Positions 1 to 9,168 of a stretch of 58,763 nt of DNA are shown here, one piece after another (positions within the stretch are counted from its first letter, which is position 1; each line of letters begins with the position of its first letter). A program made the position numbers and the translations under genes. A model generated the notes under the pieces. It saw nothing but the letters and a program-made list of their open reading frames with translations, made no database searches and had not been told where the DNA came from. This DNA comes from Weissella muntiaci (GTDB lineage: Bacteria > Bacillota > Bacilli > Lactobacillales > Lactobacillaceae). The stretch spans positions 1 to 58,763 of the forward strand of contig NZ_SDGZ01000028.1 of NCBI RefSeq assembly GCF_008107635.1. The letters are read 5' to 3'.

Positions 1-660
1 CTCTTGAGTGAACACTAACTGTAATTCAAATTGTTCATTATTTTTACGTTTCACTTTTGAAATGACAATCTTAGAGCCTTTGAGGTTCTTAATGTTTTCA
101 ACAACTTGAACAATACCAAATCCTTGAATTTTGATATGGTGTGCTGATTTTATTTCAATTTGACCGTTACTTGGTAATGAAACTGTCTTGAATGATGCTC
201 TGTTACGTAAGAAATTCAATGAACCTTTACGATACCAAGAACGATTTTGGCGATTATTACTATGTTCATTGTTTTTATATGCTAATTTTTCGTCAATTGT
301 CATTAAAGAAGCTTTATACAAAACTCGTCGATATTGTCCAAAATTAGTAAGCATTGTTTTTAATAGTTCATCGGCAGCTTGCGAATGTAAGCCAAGTTTA
401 GGACTCCATTTTAACAATCCTTTATGTTGAGCAAACTTAACTTTAATAGCATTCAAAATATAACGTTTCTGGATAACGGTTGCTACAAATTTACGATTTA
501 AATGTTTGTAACCGTAGGTTGCCTCAAGATACTTGTTAGCAAAATTCCATAATTCATTTTGAACATTAATACTTTGTTGATGATAATCAGTTAATTCTGG
601 AGTTTCAACTAAACGAAATCGCCTTACGTATACTGATGTAGTTGTTTTAGACAATTTCAT
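1..660 (-). CDS. tnpB: TnpB-like RNA-guided endonuclease, N-terminal 220 residues only
   Basis: The reading frame is open from ATG at 660 to the window edge and starts MKLSKTTTSVYVRRFRL. The basic N-terminus with a VRRFRL stretch, the helical region and the following Lys/Arg-rich beta segment (IKIQGFGIV) are typical of the N-terminal part of TnpB/OrfB. The RuvC catalytic residues and zinc finger would be downstream, outside the window. TnpB is the transposon-encoded, omega-RNA-guided nuclease that helps retain the element. It is divergent from tnpA, sharing a symmetric promoter region. Whether the gene is full length cannot be seen. Confidence 0.8.
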   Translation of the reverse strand, partial: MKLSKTTTSVYVRRFRLVETPELTDYHQQSINVQNELWNFANKYLEATYGYKHLNRKFVATVIQKRYILNAIKVKFAQHKGLLKWSPKLGLHSQAADELLKTMLTNFGQYRRVLYKASLMTIDEKLAYKNNEHSNNRQNRSWYRKGSLNFLRNRASFKTVSLPSNGQIEIKSAHHIKIQGFGIVQVVENIKNLKGSKIVISKVKRKNNEQFELQLVFTQE

Positions 661-680
661 TTAGTAAGCTCCTTCTGGTA

Positions 681-698
681 TATAATTAGCTAATTATA
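681..698. promoter_or_regulatory. 18-bp perfect palindrome with back-to-back -10 boxes
   Basis: TATAATTAGCTAATTATA is a perfect palindrome between the divergent tnpB and tnpA starts. It places a TATAAT consensus -10 on each strand, so overlapping divergent promoters are the simplest reading; a dimeric regulator site is an alternative. No good -35 box is obvious for either direction. Confidence 0.5.
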
Positions 699-716
699 TC
701 ATGAGGTGGATTTACT

Positions 717-1148
717 ATGATTGTTCATGAACGTGACTATGTATACAATTTTAACTTCCATCTTGTTTGGGTTACAAAATATCGTAGACCAATTTTTGTT
801 AATCCAAAGTTAGTTCAAGATATGAAAGATGCATTATCGTATTTAGCAAATGAACACGATATTGAAATTCAAAAAATGGAAGTTATGCCAGATCACGTTC
901 ATTTACTTGTTTCTTTTAAGCCAAAGTATGCATCTTTCGAAATAGTACAAACACTAAAAGGTTCCAGTGCAAAACTTTGGTTCACAGCTCATCCAGAAAC
1001 AAAGAAGCTGTTATGGGGTGGGCATCTGTGGTCACCAAGTTATTACATTGGAACACTAGGAGAAATGTCAAAATCAGTTGTAGAAAATTATATTGAAAGC
1101 CAGCGTTCTGAAGCTAGTTTAGCTAGATACGATAAGAAGAAACGTTAA
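717..1148 (+). CDS. tnpA: IS200/IS605 family transposase TnpA (Y1 HUH)
   Basis: The protein has 143 residues, the normal size for a Y1 transposase. The HUH metal site is visible as MPDHVHLLV (His60, His62), and the nucleophilic tyrosine is Tyr125 in VENYIESQ. TnpA acts as a dimer on single-stranded DNA, cleaving at tetranucleotide targets next to subterminal hairpins. A GAGGTGG ribosome binding site precedes the ATG. The gene is intact, so the element may be active if its other end is complete. The stop is followed by the presumed left-end hairpin. Confidence 0.93.
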   Translation: MIVHERDYVYNFNFHLVWVTKYRRPIFVNPKLVQDMKDALSYLANEHDIEIQKMEVMPDHVHLLVSFKPKYASFEIVQTLKGSSAKLWFTAHPETKKLLWGGHLWSPSYYIGTLGEMSKSVVENYIESQRSEASLARYDKKKR

Positions 1149-1178
1149 CTACTAGAAATTGACCTACGGTCTTTGGGT

Positions 1179-1216
1179 GGCTTTCATCTCGGCACTAAAG
1201 TACCGAGTTTTCAGCC
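1179..1216. repeat. Imperfect hairpin at the IS605 left end
   Basis: An outer GGCT/AGCC and an inner CTCGG/CCGAG pairing with a central mismatch form an imperfect hairpin 31 bases after tnpA. Subterminal hairpins with unpaired bases are the recognition element of Y1 transposases. Confidence 0.55.
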
Positions 1217-1497
1217 TAATTGTGAACGAAGATTTGCATCGACACGTAATAAAATCTTAGGTTCTTTTGTGTCCAGAGATGTAACATGCAAGGTATCCTA
1301 TATTAAAAAGAGGTAACTGGACTTGTTTTGAGAATACATTGAACCTTTAAGTGAAATTCGCGTGATATTTGATATTTGAATATCAATATATTCAAATTGC
1401 TGATATCCAAGCTTACTATTATACACATGGACATTCGGCGCATACAATTAGACCTGTAAAGAAAGCACAATATACAAAATTCTTTGGGGGTAAAATT

Positions 1498-3258
1498 ATG
1501 ACAGCCGATATTACTAGTGACATGGAATTCAGCCCTTCCTTTGACTACATTGATAATGGGGTCGAACATGGCGTACTAAGTCCATTCGAAACAAAAGAAG
1601 TAATCCTGAAAAAGGGTACTCAGATTGCTGAAGGTTTCAAACCACTTTCAGCCGATATCAGAATGTTAAAAGATATTCCCGTTGTTCTACGTGACGGAAT
1701 AACTATTTATACTGATGTATATCTACCAGTTTCCACAGTAACGGCCCCAGCATTAATTGCATGGAGCCCTTATGGTAAAAGTGCTGGAACTGCACCCCGC
1801 TACAAAAATCTATTTAATATGTTGGGCATGGGGAATCATTGGAATTCTGGCTTAACGAAATTTGAGGCACCAGATCCAGCCTACTGGACTCAACATGGTT
1901 ATGCGGTCGTTAATCCAGACATGCGTGGGATTGCCCATAGTGAAGGAAACACCACCATGCTCGGAACCCAAGAGGCGCAAGATGGTTATGACTTGATTGA
2001 ATGGATTGCTACTCAAGACTGGTCTAATGGAAAAACTGCTCTGACGGGAACGTCGTATCTGGCATTTTCACAATGGTACATTGCGGCCGAAATGCCACCA
2101 CACTTAACAGCTATCAATCCAACTGAAGGGCTGGCAGACGGTTACCGTGATTTAGCCTTTATTGGTGGAATTCCGGATAAGAACTTCATTGAACGGTTGG
2201 CAGTCAACCATGTGAGTGCAACAGGCGCTCAACGTGAAGACTTAACTAAGGAAATGGATACTAATCCACTTGCAAACGCTGCTATTTGGCAAGATAAGGT
2301 TGCAGACCCAAGTAAAATCACCGTGCCAGCCTTTGTGATTGCAAGCTATTCAAATACACTACACACAATGGGAACGTTCCGTTCATGGCGCTCATTGGGT
2401 TCGAAAGAAAAGTGGCTTAGAATTCATGATCGTCAAGAATGGCCATATTATTATGACGAAGCTAATGTTGAAGAGCTTCGGAGATTCTTTGATCACTATT
2501 TATTAGAAAAGGACAACGACTGGGAGCAGACTCCAACAGTCCGTTATTCGCTAATCGGATTCCAGGGGACCAATCAGACCGATATCCCATCAGAAAGTTT
2601 TCCACCTAAAAATGTGGAGAATAAGAAATTCTATCTAAACCCGATTTTCAGAACTCTGCAAGATCAGCCTGAAGAACGTGATATTCCAGTTAAATATGCG
2701 ACAAATGTCGTTCCTGGTCGGACGTCTTTCCAGATGACATTTACAGAAGACACTCAACTTGTCGGCTATCCCAAAGCCAAGCTCTTTATGGAAGTAGAGG
2801 GCTATGACGATATGGATGTTTTCGTTTGGTTGCAAAAACTGGACTCATTCGGCAACGTTTTGAGCGAGTTTGTCGTACCAAACCATGGTGCGGCATTGCA
2901 AGACTTCACGCAAGAAGGGGCTTCAGCCTTAAGATATAAAGGAGCTTGGGGACGTCTGCGTGCTTCAATGCGCCATCTAGATGATCAACTTTCGACCGAT
3001 GAGATTCCAGCGTATACATTCGATCGAGTTGAAAAGCTTGCGGAAAAGGAGCTTGCGGAGCTCGAGATTGTCCTTAGTCCAATCGGATTGACCTACAAAG
3101 CAGGTGAAACGCTCCGTATTATGATTAGCTCAAAAAACGAGCTAGGTTCAGTCATGCCTGGAACGCCTGGGGCAACACCTGACAATCAAGGAACGCATAT
3201 TTTACACACCGGTGGGGAATACGCTTCATACATTCAACTTCCACTATTGGGGAAGTAG
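1498..3258 (+). CDS. CocE/NonD family hydrolase (peptidase S15-like)
   Basis: A 586-residue protein beginning MTADITSDMEF; an in-frame open extension to 1369 exists, but GGGGG at 1486-1490 places the start at 1498. The alpha/beta hydrolase part shows VVLRDGITIYTDVYLP, DMRGIAHSEG and the nucleophile elbow GTSYLAFSQW, which is the S15/CocE signature. A C-terminal jelly-roll-like region ends with a His-containing GTHILHTGG segment, where the catalytic histidine may lie. Members cleave X-Pro dipeptides, cocaine-like esters or acyl amides; the substrate here is not predictable. No signal peptide is seen, so it is cytoplasmic. The upstream IS605 end may have replaced its native promoter. Confidence 0.85.
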   Translation: MTADITSDMEFSPSFDYIDNGVEHGVLSPFETKEVILKKGTQIAEGFKPLSADIRMLKDIPVVLRDGITIYTDVYLPVSTVTAPALIAWSPYGKSAGTAPRYKNLFNMLGMGNHWNSGLTKFEAPDPAYWTQHGYAVVNPDMRGIAHSEGNTTMLGTQEAQDGYDLIEWIATQDWSNGKTALTGTSYLAFSQWYIAAEMPPHLTAINPTEGLADGYRDLAFIGGIPDKNFIERLAVNHVSATGAQREDLTKEMDTNPLANAAIWQDKVADPSKITVPAFVIASYSNTLHTMGTFRSWRSLGSKEKWLRIHDRQEWPYYYDEANVEELRRFFDHYLLEKDNDWEQTPTVRYSLIGFQGTNQTDIPSESFPPKNVENKKFYLNPIFRTLQDQPEERDIPVKYATNVVPGRTSFQMTFTEDTQLVGYPKAKLFMEVEGYDDMDVFVWLQKLDSFGNVLSEFVVPNHGAALQDFTQEGASALRYKGAWGRLRASMRHLDDQLSTDEIPAYTFDRVEKLAEKELAELEIVLSPIGLTYKAGETLRIMISSKNELGSVMPGTPGATPDNQGTHILHTGGEYASYIQLPLLGK

Positions 3259-3277
3259 TCTGACTATCATTTGCCAA

Positions 3278-3318
3278 GAAAAAGCTTTATAGTTTAAATA
3301 CTATAAAGCTTTTTTGTG
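3278..3318 (+). terminator. Intrinsic terminator after the CocE-type gene
   Basis: AAAGCTTTATAGT pairs with ACTATAAAGCTTT across a short TTAAAT loop, followed by a T run. The structure lies directly upstream of the LysR gene start signals. Confidence 0.85.
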
Positions 3319-3326
3319 GAGGGGCT

Positions 3327-4232
3327 ATGAATCTAAGTACACTGAACTATTTTGTCCAAATTGCAACCGTTGGTAATCTAACAAAAGTGGCCGAACAACT
3401 ATTTATTTCCCAGCCAACATTAAGTCGCCATATGAAAGAACTAGAGCAGGAAGTTGGAAGGCAGCTTTTTATCCGACAAAGCCATTCATTAAAATTATCA
3501 AACGATGGTCAAATTTTCCTGAAAGAGGCCATTAATGTTCTACAAGCCGTTGATACATTGGAGCATGTTTTTGATTCGAAAGAAGCCGTCCTGAATAAAG
3601 TTGAATATCTACGAATTGGTTATCTTGAGAACTTTAATATGCAAAACATGTATGACTTTTTGGGCAAATACAAAGCAAATAATGAAAATATCCAAATCGT
3701 CCTCACTCCTGATACCCCCGCAAATCTGAGCAAGGGACTAGAGAATGGGGAGTATGATGTGATATTCTCACTTTATCCATATATTAGGCAATATCCAAAC
3801 TTTGAAAATAAAAAATTCATTGAAAATCATTTGCAAATTGCCTTGCCGAAAAATCATCCGCTCAGCCAGCACCAACATTTATCTTTTTCAGAACTTGCCA
3901 ACGAAACCTTTATCTTACTTGATCGAAATCGGTCGCCAATTATTGTTGACTATGTTTTAAATAAGGGTATCGAAAACGGTTTTAATCTGAACGCCAATTA
4001 CTATGTTAAGAGCTTGAGTGAGGGGCTATCAATGACAGCACTTGGTAACGGCTTAGCATTTTTGTATTCGGCAATGAACCAAGGCGAGCTGGCTAGTAAG
4101 TTTAATATCAAAATTGTCGATTTAGTCGATGCGAATGAAAGCCAGGACATCCATGTTGCAATTAATAGCGAAAGTTCGAATCCCGAGATTCAGAATTTCT
4201 TTAAACAACTAACCGTCGAATACAGCAACTAA
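3327..4232 (+). CDS. LysR family transcriptional regulator
   Basis: A 301-residue protein with the N-terminal winged helix-turn-helix MNLSTLNYFVQIATVGNLTK and AEQLFISQPTLSRHMKELE, followed by the periplasmic-binding-like effector domain (from about residue 90). GGAGG lies just upstream of the ATG. LTTRs usually control a neighbouring gene; candidates are the CocE hydrolase upstream and the esterase at 4872. No effector can be inferred. Confidence 0.92.
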   Translation: MNLSTLNYFVQIATVGNLTKVAEQLFISQPTLSRHMKELEQEVGRQLFIRQSHSLKLSNDGQIFLKEAINVLQAVDTLEHVFDSKEAVLNKVEYLRIGYLENFNMQNMYDFLGKYKANNENIQIVLTPDTPANLSKGLENGEYDVIFSLYPYIRQYPNFENKKFIENHLQIALPKNHPLSQHQHLSFSELANETFILLDRNRSPIIVDYVLNKGIENGFNLNANYYVKSLSEGLSMTALGNGLAFLYSAMNQGELASKFNIKIVDLVDANESQDIHVAINSESSNPEIQNFFKQLTVEYSN

Positions 4233-4324
4233 TTTATTATTTTAAGATGTCCCTTAGTTTGAAGGCGTATAAATGAATATACACATAGAAACACCCTAAA
4301 TCTAGTTTAGAAGGAGGCTATATC

Positions 4325-4498
4325 ATGACTAAAAAGGATAGAAAAAGCTCCTCCGGGCATAAGCGCAAGTCCCATAATGTGTTTCACGCGTGTCTACTGC
4401 TTTTAAGTATCCTAACTACCTTGAGCATATTCTCTTTGAAGAAGCGCCTGCAGTATTTGGAATTTCAAGATATTGATAATATAAAGAACAACCACTAG
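4325..4498 (+). CDS. Small single-TM membrane protein, unknown function
   Basis: A 57-codon frame begins MTKKDRKSSSGHKRK and continues into a hydrophobic stretch around residues 19-38 (VFHACLLLLSILTTLSIFSL), then a short polar tail. A perfect AAGGAGG at 4311-4317 stands 7 bases before the ATG and an intrinsic terminator follows 35 bases after the stop, so it looks like a real monocistronic gene. The positive-inside rule puts the Lys/Arg-rich N-terminus in the cytoplasm. I do not recognise the family. Confidence 0.65.
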   Translation: MTKKDRKSSSGHKRKSHNVFHACLLLLSILTTLSIFSLKKRLQYLEFQDIDNIKNNH

Positions 4499-4533
4499 TT
4501 GTGGCCATCTTTACCTATCACAACAACATAGAG

Positions 4534-4566
4534 AAGCCACCTAGACCATAGGCGGCTTTTTATTTT
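4534..4566 (+). terminator. Intrinsic terminator after the small membrane protein gene
   Basis: AAGCCACCTA pairs with TAGGCGGCTT (one G-T type mismatch) over a GACCA loop, followed by a T-rich tail. Confidence 0.85.
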
Positions 4567-4763
4567 ATCGTCCGATTATTTCCATATGAGGTAACCAACA
4601 ATTGTGGAATGCCTTCTCTCAATTCTTTATTTAGTATAAGTTTCCCCTTATAACTTACCTATTCACATAGTTTGGAAAAGAGTTCAAGAATTTCAAAAAT
4701 AGGTTCGCTTGATTAGTATAGATGTTCTTCACAAAAATTTCACAAAAAAGGCACATTATAACG

Positions 4764-4828
4764 TTGACAATTCAATCGTGTGCGATATACTTTACTTATC
4801 AACTAATCGTTAACGGTGTTAAGTTGAT
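4764..4828 (+). promoter_or_regulatory. Sigma-A promoter and downstream inverted repeat for the esterase gene
   Basis: TTGACA at 4764-4769 and TATACT at 4786-4791 are separated by 16 bases. Immediately after the -10 lies an inverted repeat, ATCAACT at 4798-4804 and AGTTGAT at 4822-4828, covering the expected transcription start. This suits an operator; a 5' UTR hairpin is the alternative. Confidence 0.65.
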
Positions 4829-4871
4829 GTAAGGCTTACAAGATTTTTGTCACATATAAGGGAGAATTATA

Positions 4872-5825
4872 ATGGATAAGCAAGTAGTATTAGAGGACGC
4901 AGCTCAGGATTTCAGTAACGCCAACAAACCACACCCACGCATCTATGAGTTGGCTCCAAAGGATGGTCGCGCATTATTGGAAGAAGTACAATCTTCACCA
5001 GTTAATAAATATAATGTGGACATTGAAGATACGACATTTTCTGCTGGGGAGTGGGGAAATGTTCCAGTTCGTTTCATTCGTCCAGCCGGAAATTATAGTA
5101 AACTTCCGGTGATCTTTTACATTCATGGGGCTGGTTGGGTATTTGGTAGTGCGAAAACGCACGACAAGCTAGTTCGTGAATTGGCAGTCCGCACAAACTC
5201 AGTCGTAGTCTTCCCAGAATACACACTTTCTCCAGAAGCAAAATATCCAACCGCTATCGAACAAAATTATGCGGTCTTACAACAATTAGCAGACGTTGCT
5301 GCAGCAAAGAATCTTGATATTGAACGTCTAACCGTCGCTGGGGACTCAGTTGGTGGTAACATGGCAACTGTTATGACAATTATGACCAAGCAACGTCAAG
5401 GTCTCCCAATTTTGCAACAACTATTATATTACCCAGTAACGAATGCTGAATTCGATACTGAATCATATAACCAATTTGCAGAGAATTATTTCTTGACTAA
5501 AGAGGGAATGCAGTGGTTCTGGGATCAATATACAACTGACCCTAAGGAACGTGCAGAAATCACAGCATCACCACTACGAGCTTCAATTGATGAGCTGAAG
5601 GGCTTGCCAGCCGCAATGATCTTAAACGGTGAAGCTGATGTCCTACGTGACGAAGGCGAAGCATACGCTAACAAATTGCGTGAGGCTGATGTCGAAGTTA
5701 CTCAACTCCAATTCCAAGGTATGATTCATGATTTTGTCATGGTTAACTCATTGGATCAAACAAAGGCAACTCGAGCAGCTATGGACGTTTCGACTTCATG
5801 GGTAATGAAGGGGAATCATAAGTAA
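4872..5825 (+). CDS. Alpha/beta hydrolase, HSL-type esterase
   Basis: A 317-residue cytoplasmic protein of the hormone-sensitive-lipase family. The oxyanion-hole motif appears as YIHGAGWVFGS (HGGGW variant), the nucleophile as GDSVGGN, a typical Asp near NGEADVLRDEG, and the His in MIHDFVMV. Such enzymes hydrolyse short acyl esters. AGGGAGA precedes the ATG. It is monocistronic, with a consensus promoter and a strong terminator. The HGAGW substitution is tolerated in several HSL members. Confidence 0.9.
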   Translation: MDKQVVLEDAAQDFSNANKPHPRIYELAPKDGRALLEEVQSSPVNKYNVDIEDTTFSAGEWGNVPVRFIRPAGNYSKLPVIFYIHGAGWVFGSAKTHDKLVRELAVRTNSVVVFPEYTLSPEAKYPTAIEQNYAVLQQLADVAAAKNLDIERLTVAGDSVGGNMATVMTIMTKQRQGLPILQQLLYYPVTNAEFDTESYNQFAENYFLTKEGMQWFWDQYTTDPKERAEITASPLRASIDELKGLPAAMILNGEADVLRDEGEAYANKLREADVEVTQLQFQGMIHDFVMVNSLDQTKATRAAMDVSTSWVMKGNHK

Positions 5826-5883
5826 TCGAATTTTTATAAGTCCGTTAGCATAATAATATATTGGTCAGCTATTTTATAAATAA

Positions 5884-5926
5884 AAGGGAACGCACCTGCT
5901 GAATTGCAGTTGCGTTCCTTTTTTAT
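5884..5926 (+). terminator. Intrinsic terminator after the esterase gene
   Basis: AAGGGAACGCA pairs with TGCGTTCCTTT (inner TGC/GCA also pair), with a run of six T at the end. Confidence 0.88.
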
Positions 5927-6518
5927 GATGTGACAAATATCTCCATTCACACCACTTTGCTAATGGCCATTAACCCATTAGGAAAAATGCAGCAATATCT
6001 TTGTACAAAGGTTCACCACTCATTACAATCTGTCTGCAGAGGAACAGGGACAATTGGTTGGTGCTTATCTGAATTTCAACTAGGATTTCAAAAAACAGTT
6101 GTCATGAAAATTCAATAATACGTGCCGAAATATATTGTGTATAACCCTCGCAAAAAGAGATTCACACAAGAAAATTCTACAAGAATTCTTTTATTTATTC
6201 TGAAACATCCGGTACACATTTCACAAGTGTGTACACTTTTAATAGGACATAAGCCATTAAACTGTCTAGTAATGAATGCGCCAATCGTTACCTTAACGCT
6301 TTCTTAAATTTCCAATTCAAATATATAATGGGAATTCACAAGATATATCTATAGGATTTAACTCATTACGTGCAATCCTGTTAGTAAAATTAATATGTCC
6401 TAAAAACAGGACATTATTCACAAGACTTGTGAATAAAATAATTTTCAAGAGATTTTAAACTCATAAATTATGATACTATTTTCACGTAATAAATTTTATG
6501 ATAAAGGTGTGAATAAAA
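5927..6518. other. Intergenic region, no convincing gene
   Basis: Two short frames (5930-6118, 6122-6307) lack ribosome binding sites and recognisable motifs. A different frame over about 5990-6100 reads like decayed protein (NLSAEEQGQLVGAYLNF then a stop), possibly a relic. The AT-rich part after 6420 probably holds the promoter of the CHAP gene, but no consensus pair stands out. Confidence 0.4.
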
Positions 6519-8897
6519 GTGAATAAAAAAATTATCGCTTCGTTACTTATTTCCGGAATGTTGCTTGTTGGTGGTACTACTGCCAGTGCAACAAGCGTGC
6601 CTCAATCCACGACTTGGGTCAGTCAGACCATTGGAAAGTCATATGACTTTGATGGAGCTTTGGGTTATCAGTGTTTTGATTATGTAAATCAATATGCGCA
6701 TGATTTATTTGGAACCTCTTTTCCAGGTGAAGGCGCCATTGACCTACTAACTACTGGGAACAGAAACGGCTTTAGAGTCATCCGTGCCGGTAATGGTACC
6801 CCACAACCTGGTGATATCTTTATCTTATCAACACCGGGTAATCCAAATGGTCACACTGGAGTTGTAATTTCCTCAGACTCAACGGGAATGATAGTTGCAG
6901 ACCAAAATTATAATGGCAGGAGTTATGTAAGCCAACACCGGATCAACTATCAAGAACCATGGAGTCAATTAGTTGGTTGGGTTCGGCCACCGTTCGAAGC
7001 GAGTGGATGGACGACTATTAATGGGCAACAAGTATATATTAACTCTGACGGTCAGTATGCAACAGGCGAGCAGAAGATTGACGGACAATATTATTATTTT
7101 GATCCAAATTCACATTCAATTGTAAAAGGGTTTTTAACCTTACCTGATGGGCGGAAAGTATATTATGACGATCAAGGTCATATGGTTCATGGTGAGGCGC
7201 TTATTGATGGCAACTTCTATTTGTTCGAAAAATATAATGGCGGCATGCAGACTGGTCTACAGGATTTAACAACCTACGGCGCAAATAAAACGGTCTATTA
7301 TGATCCCAAGACTGGACATATGCTTTATGGTGATATTATGATCGATGGAGTCATGCATACATTTGAAGGCGGGTCTGGTAAATTAATTGACGGAAATTGG
7401 CGAACCGTTGACGGACATCAAAGATATTTGCAAACAGATGGACAATATGCCTCTGGCGAACAAATAATCAACGGGAAGACTTATTATTTCGATGTCAATA
7501 CACATGACTTGATTCTGGGTCTTACAACGTTGCCAGATGGACGAAAAGTGTACCTTGACGACCAAGGACAAGTATCTCATGGAGAAGTTAAAATTGGACA
7601 GTATTTCTATTTGTTTGATGCTCAAACTGGTGAGATGAAAACAGGACTACAGGACTTAACTTCTTATGGTGCGAACAAGACTGTCTATTATGATCCCGAG
7701 ACTGGACATATGCTCTATGGTGATCAGATCATCGATGGTAAAACTTATTCATTCGAAGCAGGAACTGGAAAGTTAATTGCTAACGTATGGCGGACCGTTG
7801 GCAAAAACAAGCAATATCTTGGTGCTGATGGTCAATTGGCTTCTGGTGAACAATCAATCGACGGCAAGACATATTATTTTGATCCAAGCACACATAATTT
7901 AATGACTGGTCTTATCACACTAGCCAATGGTCAGAAGATTTATGCTGATGAACAAGGACAAGTAGCGCATGGAGAAGTTAAGATTGGGCAGTATTACTAT
8001 TTGTTTGATGCTCAAACTGGTGAGATGAAAACAGGATTACAGGATTTAACTTCTTATGGTGCGAACAAGACTGTCTATTATGATCCCGAGACTGGACATA
8101 TGCTCTATGGTGATCAGCTCATCGATGGTAAAACTTATTCATTCGAAGCAGGAACTGGAAAGTTAATTGCTAACGTATGGCGGACCGTTGGTGAAAACAA
8201 ACAATATCTTGGTGCCGATGGTCAATTAGCTTCTGGTGAACAATCAATCGACGGCAAGACATATTATTTTGATCCAAGCACACATAATTTAATGACTGGT
8301 CTTATCACGTTAGCTAATGGTCAGAAGATTTATGCTGATGAACAAGGACAAGTAGCGCATGGAGAAGTTAAGATTGGGCAGTATTACTATTTGTTTGATG
8401 CTCAAACTGGTGAGATGAAAACAGGATTACAGGATTTAACTTCTTATGGTGCGAACAAGACTGTCTATTATGATCCCGAGACTGGACATATGCTCTATGG
8501 AAAACAAGTTATTGATGGCAAAACATATAATTTTGATAGTAACACTGGTGCCATGATCCCTGATGATATCCAACAACCGCAAAAGGACATTCAAGTTGGC
8601 GATGTTGTTTCGTTTAAGGGCGTATACAAAGTAACCAACGTGAGCGGTAACCTAGTTGGAAGTTCACAAATCTCTGGAGGCGATGTCGAGAGCTGGAATT
8701 ATCTTGACCCAACACCTTTGACTGAAACCAATCAGGATGGACAAACTGCTGGTGACCAAGTTTTGCTAAAAGGGGATTACTTTATTTTGCCAGGCAGTTA
8801 TAAAGTTGAAAAGATTGATATAGCAAGCAAAGGTGTATATATAACGGTAGGTAATCGAGGTGTTTGGCTGGATGGAGCGATTGCAACATTAAACTAA
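6519..8897 (+). CDS. Secreted CHAP-domain protein with glucan-binding repeats
   Basis: A 792-residue exported protein with a GTG start; AAAGGTG lies upstream and GTG at 6510 is an alternative. The signal peptide is about residues 1-24 (SLLISGMLLVGG, cleavage near ASA-TS). A CHAP-type amidase/endopeptidase domain follows at about 45-155, with catalytic Cys52 in YQCFDYVN and His112 in NGHTGVV. Residues about 160-690 are aromatic-rich cell-wall/glucan-binding repeats (YYFDPNSH, GLQDLTSYGANKTVYYDP). The C-terminus (about 695-792) is a separate beta-rich SH3-like segment. The likely role is a peptidoglycan hydrolase held on glucan. There is no LPXTG motif, so attachment is non-covalent. Confidence 0.85.
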   Translation: MNKKIIASLLISGMLLVGGTTASATSVPQSTTWVSQTIGKSYDFDGALGYQCFDYVNQYAHDLFGTSFPGEGAIDLLTTGNRNGFRVIRAGNGTPQPGDIFILSTPGNPNGHTGVVISSDSTGMIVADQNYNGRSYVSQHRINYQEPWSQLVGWVRPPFEASGWTTINGQQVYINSDGQYATGEQKIDGQYYYFDPNSHSIVKGFLTLPDGRKVYYDDQGHMVHGEALIDGNFYLFEKYNGGMQTGLQDLTTYGANKTVYYDPKTGHMLYGDIMIDGVMHTFEGGSGKLIDGNWRTVDGHQRYLQTDGQYASGEQIINGKTYYFDVNTHDLILGLTTLPDGRKVYLDDQGQVSHGEVKIGQYFYLFDAQTGEMKTGLQDLTSYGANKTVYYDPETGHMLYGDQIIDGKTYSFEAGTGKLIANVWRTVGKNKQYLGADGQLASGEQSIDGKTYYFDPSTHNLMTGLITLANGQKIYADEQGQVAHGEVKIGQYYYLFDAQTGEMKTGLQDLTSYGANKTVYYDPETGHMLYGDQLIDGKTYSFEAGTGKLIANVWRTVGENKQYLGADGQLASGEQSIDGKTYYFDPSTHNLMTGLITLANGQKIYADEQGQVAHGEVKIGQYYYLFDAQTGEMKTGLQDLTSYGANKTVYYDPETGHMLYGKQVIDGKTYNFDSNTGAMIPDDIQQPQKDIQVGDVVSFKGVYKVTNVSGNLVGSSQISGGDVESWNYLDPTPLTETNQDGQTAGDQVLLKGDYFILPGSYKVEKIDIASKGVYITVGNRGVWLDGAIATLN
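7581..8510 (+). repeat. 390-bp tandem repeats inside the CHAP gene
   Basis: GGAGAAGTTA recurs at 7581, 7971 and 8361, exactly 390 bases apart, and the intervening sequence is nearly identical. About 2.4 copies of a 130-residue unit are present. The first repeats of the array (before 7581) are more diverged. The near identity points to recent expansion. Confidence 0.9.
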
Positions 8898-9130
8898 TCA
8901 TTGGGCTTTAGCCTGAAAGATTTGATTCAATTCGAAAGCATGCTTAAATTGTTTTTAACGATCATCCATTAGTTCAAGAGCAGAGGCACAATGTGCACCA
9001 GCAACAAAGATTAGAATCGATGGCAAAGAATCAGGATAATTAATTATTTAGATAACAATTAATATAAGATTGTGAGTATCGTAAAGGCAAAAAGCGCTGC
9101 TAACAGACCATTGGACAGATTATTATTAAT

Positions 9131-9168
9131 AAAAACACGTCTCTACAAATATCTAGAGACGTGTTTTT
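9131..9168 (+). terminator. Intrinsic terminator downstream of the CHAP gene
   Basis: AAAACACGTCTCTA pairs with TAGAGACGTGTTTT around a short loop, with T residues at the 3' side. It stands about 240 bases after the CHAP stop, and no gene is recognised between them. Confidence 0.8.

Larger units (their letters stand above)
1..1312. mobile_element. IS200/IS605-family element (partial, right part outside window)
   Basis: Divergent tnpB (minus, cut by the window start) and tnpA (plus) define an IS605/IS608-type element. In such elements the left end lies beyond the tnpA stop, so that end should fall between 1150 and 1312 here. An imperfect subterminal hairpin is visible at 1179-1216 (outer GGCT/AGCC, inner CTCGG/CCGAG). 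GTAA tetranucleotides, the complement of the TTAC target of IS608, occur at 1246, 1281 and 1313, so the exact boundary is not settled. The TnpB end and any guide RNA lie outside the window. Confidence 0.8.

Noticed and set aside
188-430. 80-codon plus-strand frame
   Set aside because: It is the antisense shadow of the tnpB reading frame.
5930-6307. Two consecutive short plus-strand frames
   Set aside because: No ribosome binding sites, no motifs, and a different frame shows traces of decayed coding sequence.
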